Assembly (NCBI RefSeq): GCF_009801115.1
Contig: NZ_VTOL01000026.1
Location: forward strand, 1-47,956
DNA from: Dyadobacter sp. 3J3
GTDB lineage: Bacteria; Bacteroidota; Bacteroidia; Cytophagales; Spirosomataceae
Direction of reading: 5' to 3'
Length of the DNA stretch: 47,956 bases
In this document: one piece after another, positions 43,111 to 47,956 of the stretch
How the letters are laid out: the number at the start of each line of letters is the position of its first letter
Position numbering within the stretch: the stretch's first letter is position 1
Made by a program: the position numbers and the translations under genes
The notes under the pieces: model-generated
Told to the model about the DNA's origin: nothing
Databases searched by the model: none
Seen by the model: the letters and a program-made list of their open reading frames with translations, nothing else

Positions 43111-43893
43111 ATGGAAACACAACACAGCATTCTTGACCTGTTTAAACTCAACGGGCAAACTGCGCTGGTCATCGGCGGGAACCGTGGCCTGGGCCTGTCA
43201 ATGGCCAAAGCACTTGCAGAAGCAGGTGCCAATATTGTAATCGCAGCACGGGACGAAGCGGTGAATAAAGAGTCTGAACAGTTACTTAAAGATTCTTATG
43301 CTATCAAATGCATCAGTGTGTCCTGTGATGTAACATCAGAAGAAAGCATCAGATCTGCGGTGAATATGGCAGTGAAAGCTTTTGGGAAAATTGATATTTT
43401 AGTCAACTCGGCTGGAATCAATATTCGTGGGCCAATTGAATCACTTTCCCTGGATGATTTTAATAAAGTACAGGAGGTCAATGTAACCGGTACCTGGCTT
43501 GCCTGTCGGGAAGTGGTTCCGATTATGAAACAAAATGGTTATGGGCGGATCATTAACATGGGCTCCATGCTGGCGCTCACTGCCATTCCGGAACGAACAC
43601 CTTATGCAACGAGCAAAGGCGCGATCTTGCAGCTGACACGCGCTTTGGCGATGGAAGTGGCACTGGACGGTGTGACTGTCAATGCCATTTTACCTGGTCC
43701 GTTCGCAACAGATCTGAACCTTCCGCTGATCAACGATCCGGAAAAATACAAGGCTTTTATTTCTAAAATTCCAATGGGGCGCTGGGGAGAGTTGCACGAG
43801 ATTGGCGGAATTGCATTATACCTCGCCAGCAAAGCGTCGAGTTATACAACAGGAGGATGTTTCTCAATTGATGGCGGCTGGGTTACACAGTAA
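43111..43893 (+). CDS. Short-chain dehydrogenase/reductase (SDR)
   Basis: A 260-residue NAD(P)-dependent oxidoreductase from ATG 43111, 4 bp after the dehydratase stop; the upstream TTG at 43081 is unlikely because it overlaps that gene. The cofactor site is Val-Ile-Gly-Gly-Asn-Arg-Gly-Leu-Gly (Thr of TGxxxGxG replaced by Ile/Gly). Asn-Ser-Ala-Gly, Tyr165-Ala-Thr-Ser-Lys169 and the final Ser-Ile-Asp-Gly-Gly-Trp are usual. In non-phosphorylative pathways an SDR oxidises the 2-keto-3-deoxy acid at C4 to a 2,4-diketo acid, which fits the genes on either side. Confidence 0.87.
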   Translation: METQHSILDLFKLNGQTALVIGGNRGLGLSMAKALAEAGANIVIAARDEAVNKESEQLLKDSYAIKCISVSCDVTSEESIRSAVNMAVKAFGKIDILVNSAGINIRGPIESLSLDDFNKVQEVNVTGTWLACREVVPIMKQNGYGRIINMGSMLALTAIPERTPYATSKGAILQLTRALAMEVALDGVTVNAILPGPFATDLNLPLINDPEKYKAFISKIPMGRWGELHEIGGIALYLASKASSYTTGGCFSIDGGWVTQ

Positions 43894-43923
43894 ATCTGTC
43901 GTCATCATAAATACGTATTCAAT

Positions 43924-44940
43924 ATGATGAAAAATGAACTAAGGGTTGTGCAGATCTGTGATCATAAAAAAGGAAGGGCTGTGGCGGTTGTTCAGGAACC
44001 ATGGCTTATTTTGGTCAATAAATTCACTTCCGTATATGCCGCCGCGTTAGAAGCAGTAACCTCTAATACAAAATTAGCGAACTTGCTGACTGAGAATCTG
44101 TCTGAAACAAAACTTGACTACAATACGGTTTATGAAGGCAGCAGCTCCTGGAAACTTTTGCCCGCTTTTGACTGTCCGCATAATCCTTTCGCATGTCTGG
44201 TTGCCGGCACAGGATTAACGCATAAAAACAGTGCACTAAATCGCCAGATGATGCACGCTTCAACAGGCGATGCAAAGCCGACCGATAGTATTGTGATGTA
44301 CGATTGGGGAGTGAAACAGGGTTTTCCTGACCCGGGTAAAATAGGTGTTCAGCCAGAGTGGTTTTACAAAGGGAATGGTTCCGTTTTAAAGGCTCATGGA
44401 GCATATCTTGAAGTCCCAGAATATGCCAATGATGGCGGGGAAGAACCTGAAATAGCCGGTATATATATTGTGGACGAAACTGGTAAACCGCATCGCATCG
44501 GTTTTGCTACAGGAAATGAATTCTCAGACCATGTGATGGAAAAAAAGAATTATCTCTATCTGGCGCCTTCCAAATTAAGGCAATGTTCGATAGGGCCGGA
44601 GCTGGTCATTGGCGGGGATTTTACTGATATCCAAGGTAGGGTCAGTGTTACCAATGACGAGGCGACCAGGTGGAGTTCGGATATTAAAACCGGTGAAAAA
44701 AACATGGCGCACAGTCTGGAAAATCTGGAATACCATCATTTCAAATATGCGGGACACCGTTTGCCGTTGCAGGCACATGTTCACTTTTTGGGAGCCGATG
44801 CTTTTAGTTTTGGGAATAATGTGACTTTGCAGCACAACGACCTCATGGCCGTGCACTGGGACGGGATGGGTCGTGCTTTGCAAAACAGAATTTCAATAGC
44901 TACTGAAACAGAAACGCTTTTGCCGGTTTGTCAGCTTTAA
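43924..44940 (+). CDS. AraD1/GguC-like FAH-superfamily hydrolase or lyase
   Basis: A 338-residue protein of the fumarylacetoacetate hydrolase superfamily, similar to proteins annotated AraD1 or GguC. Features are Ala-Gly-Thr-Gly-Leu-Thr-His, a metal-binding Gly-Gly-Glu-Glu-Pro-Glu-Ile-Ala-Gly segment, and Gly-Asn-Glu-Phe-Ser-Asp-His. Enzymes of this group cleave acylpyruvate-type diketo acids or dehydrate 2-keto-3-deoxy sugar acids. After a dehydratase and an SDR the likely role is hydrolysis of the 2,4-diketo acid to pyruvate and a short hydroxy acid. Start ATG 43924, or the second ATG at 43927. Confidence 0.8.
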   Translation: MMKNELRVVQICDHKKGRAVAVVQEPWLILVNKFTSVYAAALEAVTSNTKLANLLTENLSETKLDYNTVYEGSSSWKLLPAFDCPHNPFACLVAGTGLTHKNSALNRQMMHASTGDAKPTDSIVMYDWGVKQGFPDPGKIGVQPEWFYKGNGSVLKAHGAYLEVPEYANDGGEEPEIAGIYIVDETGKPHRIGFATGNEFSDHVMEKKNYLYLAPSKLRQCSIGPELVIGGDFTDIQGRVSVTNDEATRWSSDIKTGEKNMAHSLENLEYHHFKYAGHRLPLQAHVHFLGADAFSFGNNVTLQHNDLMAVHWDGMGRALQNRISIATETETLLPVCQL

Positions 44941-44973
44941 GTCAACACGCAGATTGCCTAAACCTTACTTTTA

Positions 44974-46275
44974 ATGGCAGAGAATTATATACCTTTAACC
45001 CCGGCAGTGAAGCTTTCCAAAATGCGGTGGGTCATGGTCGGGATGGCATTTTTGGCTACCGTTTTGAACTATGTTCACAGGCTTTCATTCAATTACCTGA
45101 GTGCCGAAGGTGAGCTCAGAGCACTAATTCCGGATGAAGCTTTTGGCTACATCGGTACGGCTTTTTTCGTGGCCTACATGATTTCAAATGCGTTTTCAGG
45201 ATTTTTAATCGACCGATTTGGCACTCGGGTAGGCTATTCACTTTGTATGGCTTTCTGGACCACTGCCGGACTGGTACATGCATTTGCTGTTACGCCACTG
45301 CAATTTGGTATCTGTCGTTTTATGTTGGGAATTGGCGAAGCGGGAAACTGGCCAGCCGCCATTAAATTAACAACAGAATGGTTTCCGCCTCACGAAAGGT
45401 CGACTGCTTCGGGAATTTTCAACAGCGGTTCGGCATTGGGTGCGGTCATTGTGCCGCCACTGGTTGCATATCTGGGAATCAGTTATGGCTGGCAAGCTAC
45501 ATTCATTATTCTGGCAGCTTGTGGTTATCTCTGGCTGGTTATTTTCTGGTTTTTGTACTACACACCAAAAGAAACCGAGGTAAAAGTGAAAACATTCGCC
45601 ATTCCGCCACTTAAACTTTTGAAGACCCGATTTGTACTGATGTTTACCCTGTCGAAAACCTTTATGGATCCGGTTTGGTATTTTGTTACTTTCTGGATCG
45701 GCAGATATCTGGTAGATGTCCATCATCTGGAATTAAAGGAGATTGGTATGCTGGCAGTAATTCCATTTCTGATAGCCGATGTGGGAAATCTGGCAGGTGG
45801 TTATTTTACACAATACATCATCAAAAAGGGAACACCAATACCGAAAGCCAGGAAAATTGCCGTTACCATTGCAGGTTTAATAATGGGTATTCCGCTGCTG
45901 GCAGGTCCTTTTGTGATTTCTTCGCCTATATCGGCGCTGCTCGTTTTTGGATTTGCGGGTTTTGGATATACGGCTTATACCGCTAATTCACTTACTTTTC
46001 CAGCAGATGTTGTTCCTAAAAATTCAGCCGCTTCGGTGTGGGGAATGGCTTGCGTAGGAACTGGTCTTGGCGGTGCTATATTTCAATCTGTTTCAGGAAT
46101 TGTGCTCAAAACCTACGCTGTTGACATGGGTTACGATTATGCTTATAGTATTTTGTTTATGGGCTTCGGAATCATTGCGCTCATTGGTCTTGCGATTATG
46201 TTGTTTTTCATGGGGCCGCTGGTTCCCAACGAGGAGTTACACAGATATGCCGAAACGGGAGAAAGTGGGAAATAA
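44974..46275 (+). CDS. MFS transporter of the anion:cation symporter type
   Basis: A 433-residue inner-membrane protein with about 12 hydrophobic helices. It resembles the hexuronate/aldonate (ExuT-like) group: Asn-Tyr-Val-His-Arg-Leu-Ser in helix 1, the Asp-Arg-Phe-Gly-Thr-Arg loop after helix 2, and Phe-Met-Leu-Gly-Ile-Gly-Glu-Ala-Gly-Asn-Trp-Pro-Ala-Ala-Ile-Lys in helix 4. It should bring a sugar acid into the cytoplasm for the dehydratase. That the locus starts from an acid is consistent with the absence of a sugar dehydrogenase or lactonase. Confidence 0.88.
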   Translation: MAENYIPLTPAVKLSKMRWVMVGMAFLATVLNYVHRLSFNYLSAEGELRALIPDEAFGYIGTAFFVAYMISNAFSGFLIDRFGTRVGYSLCMAFWTTAGLVHAFAVTPLQFGICRFMLGIGEAGNWPAAIKLTTEWFPPHERSTASGIFNSGSALGAVIVPPLVAYLGISYGWQATFIILAACGYLWLVIFWFLYYTPKETEVKVKTFAIPPLKLLKTRFVLMFTLSKTFMDPVWYFVTFWIGRYLVDVHHLELKEIGMLAVIPFLIADVGNLAGGYFTQYIIKKGTPIPKARKIAVTIAGLIMGIPLLAGPFVISSPISALLVFGFAGFGYTAYTANSLTFPADVVPKNSAASVWGMACVGTGLGGAIFQSVSGIVLKTYAVDMGYDYAYSILFMGFGIIALIGLAIMLFFMGPLVPNEELHRYAETGESGK

Positions 46276-46365
46276 GTCAATGATACAATTTGTAGTTTTA
46301 AATTGTCGAATAAAAGGGAGTTCTTTTTGGCATAAAAGAAAGCCGTAATTTTTTTAAATTAATTC

Positions 46366-47832
46366 ATGATGCAAAAATTAATTGTTGTTGTCGTTTTAAA
46401 CTGTTTACTATTATCGTTTCCCAATGTTTTTGCGCAAAAAAACCAAGCCGTTGTGCAGGTCGATTTTAATAAAACAGTTGGTGAAATGACGCCTATTTGG
46501 GCATGGTTTGGCTATGATGAACCCAACTACACGTACATGAAAGACGGCAAAAAACTGCTTACCGAAATAGCAGCGCTCAGCCCCGTACCCGTTTATGTAA
46601 GAACACACAACCTGATGACTTCTGGTGATGGTACATCTTCCTTAAAATGGGGTTCGACGAATATGTACACCGAAGATGCCAACGGGAAGCCGGTCTATAA
46701 CTGGGCAATTGTCGACAGTATTTTTGATTCCTACGTCAGTCGGAAAATGAAACCGCTGGCTCAGATCGGTTTTATGCCTGAAGCCTTATCGACCAATCCA
46801 CAGCCTTACAAGCATGATTGGAAACCAGGTGATAAATTTGAAAAATTGCTTACAGGATGGACTTACCCGCCCAAGGACTATAATAAATGGAATGAGCTGG
46901 TATTCCAATGGGTTACGCATTGTGTAGAGCGTTATGGAAAAGCAGAAGTGGAGAGCTGGTATTGGGAACTTTGGAATGAGCCCGATGGTGTGTACTGGAA
47001 AGGTACGCGGCAGGAATTTTTTAAGTTATATGATTATACGGCTGATGCAGTAAAGCGCGCACTTCCCAAAGCAAAAATCGGTGGCAGTAATGTGACTGGT
47101 GGCGGTATGAAATTCCTGGATGCTTTTTTGAAGCATTGTGTTTCGGATACAAATTATGTGACAGGTAAAATTGGGTCACCGCTAGACGTGATCTTGTTCC
47201 ATGCAAAAGGCTCGCCCAAGGTCATAGATGGTAAAGTGGTGATGAACGTAAAAGCGCAGCTCAAAAACATCGTGGATAATTTTGCTGTGATTGCTAAATA
47301 TCCAGAGCTAAAAAATGTACCTGTGATATTAGGTGAATCGGATCCGGAAGGTTGTGCAGCTTGCAGTATGCTAACAAATCCTGAAAATGCATACCGCAAC
47401 GGAACCATGTTTTCAAGCTATACCGCCGCTTCTTTTGCCCGTGTATACCAACTGGCAGATCGGCATCAGAAGGATCTTATCGGTGCGGTCAGCTGGTCTT
47501 TCGAATTTGAAAACCAACCTTGGTTTGCCGGATTTCGTGATTTAGCAACCAATGGCGTTGATAAACCTGTTTTAAATGTGTTCAGGATGTTTGGTAAAAT
47601 GTCGGGAAAAAGAGTAGCAGTAAATTCCAACAGAATGTATCCTTTGGATTCAATTTTAACTAGCAGCATCAGGAATAAGTCTGATATTGGATCTTTGGCA
47701 GCCATTGACAAAAACACAGCCTCCGTAATGGTGTGGAACTATCATGACGTGGATCAGCCGGGAGCTCAGGAAAGTGTTGCGGTGCAATTGAAAGGTTTGC
47801 CTGTGGGTAAAAAAATATTTGTAAGTCAATAG
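46366..47832 (+). CDS. Second GH39-like hydrolase, C-terminally shortened
   Basis: A 488-residue paralogue of the enzyme at 40188, with a signal peptide (Phe-Pro-Asn-Val-Phe-Ala-Gln), acid/base Glu205 (Trp-Asn-Glu-Pro-Asp), nucleophile Glu324 (Leu-Gly-Glu-Ser-Asp-Pro-Glu-Gly) and the Pro-Glu-Gly-Cys-Ala-Ala-Cys motif. The two align to Lys-Gly-Leu-Pro near residue 480, then this one stops after Lys-Ile-Phe-Val-Ser-Gln, whereas the first runs about 75 residues more. No matching codons follow in another frame up to 47956, so the end is lost rather than frameshifted. The catalytic barrel is intact, so activity may remain. Confidence 0.8.
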   Translation: MMQKLIVVVVLNCLLLSFPNVFAQKNQAVVQVDFNKTVGEMTPIWAWFGYDEPNYTYMKDGKKLLTEIAALSPVPVYVRTHNLMTSGDGTSSLKWGSTNMYTEDANGKPVYNWAIVDSIFDSYVSRKMKPLAQIGFMPEALSTNPQPYKHDWKPGDKFEKLLTGWTYPPKDYNKWNELVFQWVTHCVERYGKAEVESWYWELWNEPDGVYWKGTRQEFFKLYDYTADAVKRALPKAKIGGSNVTGGGMKFLDAFLKHCVSDTNYVTGKIGSPLDVILFHAKGSPKVIDGKVVMNVKAQLKNIVDNFAVIAKYPELKNVPVILGESDPEGCAACSMLTNPENAYRNGTMFSSYTAASFARVYQLADRHQKDLIGAVSWSFEFENQPWFAGFRDLATNGVDKPVLNVFRMFGKMSGKRVAVNSNRMYPLDSILTSSIRNKSDIGSLAAIDKNTASVMVWNYHDVDQPGAQESVAVQLKGLPVGKKIFVSQ

Positions 47833-47956
47833 TCAATATCACGAATGATTTACTATTGGCTTTCTGAATTTATTTCTAAGGTTGTGCAATCCAACAGCCA
47901 ACATCATGATTAAGTGTCTGGCTTTGGAACACTTTAACCGTACCTTATTTCTGACG
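47833..47956. other. End of window after the second GH39-like gene
   Basis: No ORF. A possible weak hairpin (CAATAGT/ACTATTG, about 47828-47859) overlaps the stop codon and could end the operon. Confidence 0.3.

Noticed and set aside
1..47956. tRNA, rRNA or CRISPR arrays
   Set aside because: No tRNA-like cloverleaf with a T-loop, no rRNA signature and no regularly spaced direct repeats were seen.

Overview
The window looks like accessory DNA from a Bacteroidota genome, probably Cytophagales (a Dyadobacter- or Spirosoma-like organism; this is an inference). Three things support that. There are two SusC/SusD outer-membrane pairs. The promoters fit the Bacteroidota pattern (TTTG or TTG, about 20 bp, then TAnnTTTG) and lack Shine-Dalgarno sites. 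The families present, including a DUF6520-like peptide, LytS/LytTR regulators, SpaB_C-type LanB and three-gene mob modules, are typical of the phylum. No rRNA, tRNA or CRISPR array was recognised.

Layout. (1) 1-3.7 kb: an unrecognised 531-codon gene split by an 857-bp IS5-family insertion, a small hypothetical gene, and an XRE regulator whose control region also carries a divergent promoter. (2) 3.7-4.0 kb: downstream of that promoter lies about 250 nt of strongly self-complementary sequence, a candidate structured RNA. (3) 4.2-18.4 kb: a RiPP-like locus. On the plus strand are SusC, SusD and a TlpA-like thioredoxin protein. On the minus strand are a full-length LanB dehydratase, a LytTR response regulator, a LytS-type kinase with an apparent frameshift, and a previously uncalled 47-residue Thr/Ser/Cys-bearing peptide ending at a terminator. 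Then follow an RteC-like protein, a Crp/Fnr-like regulator and a secreted DUF6520-like peptide. No LanC, ABC exporter or leader peptidase is visible. (4) 18.6-23.8 kb: a mobilisation module (RadC-like protein, MobC-type accessory protein, MOBP-like relaxase, VirD4-like coupling protein) without a recognisable integrase. (5) 24.1-33.3 kb: a Tn552/Tn5053-like DDE transposon bounded by 55-bp imperfect inverted repeats. It carries a serine resolvase, a TniA-like transposase and a TniB-like ATPase, with two secreted protein genes as cargo: an M1 aminopeptidase and a DUF4932-like protein. A decayed resolvase copy lies on one side and an unrelated intact serine recombinase on the other. (6) 33.7-47.8 kb: a carbohydrate locus with an XRE-cupin regulator, a second identical IS copy 7 bp before the SusC start, SusC/SusD, a GH39-like hydrolase, sugar-acid dehydratase, SDR, AraD1/FAH-type hydrolase, MFS transporter and a second, C-terminally shortened GH39-like gene.

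How the parts work together (inference). The last locus reads as glycan capture and hydrolysis, sugar-acid uptake, and then a non-phosphorylative dehydratase / dehydrogenase / diketo-acid hydrolase route. The 4-18 kb locus reads as a two-component-controlled LanB peptide-modification system next to an outer-membrane SusCD/TlpA/DUF6520 set. It is the strongest candidate for something undescribed, because the precursor, the export route and the lack of a cyclase are all atypical. The two identical IS copies lie in the same orientation and bracket about 32 kb, which makes the whole segment prone to deletion or movement.
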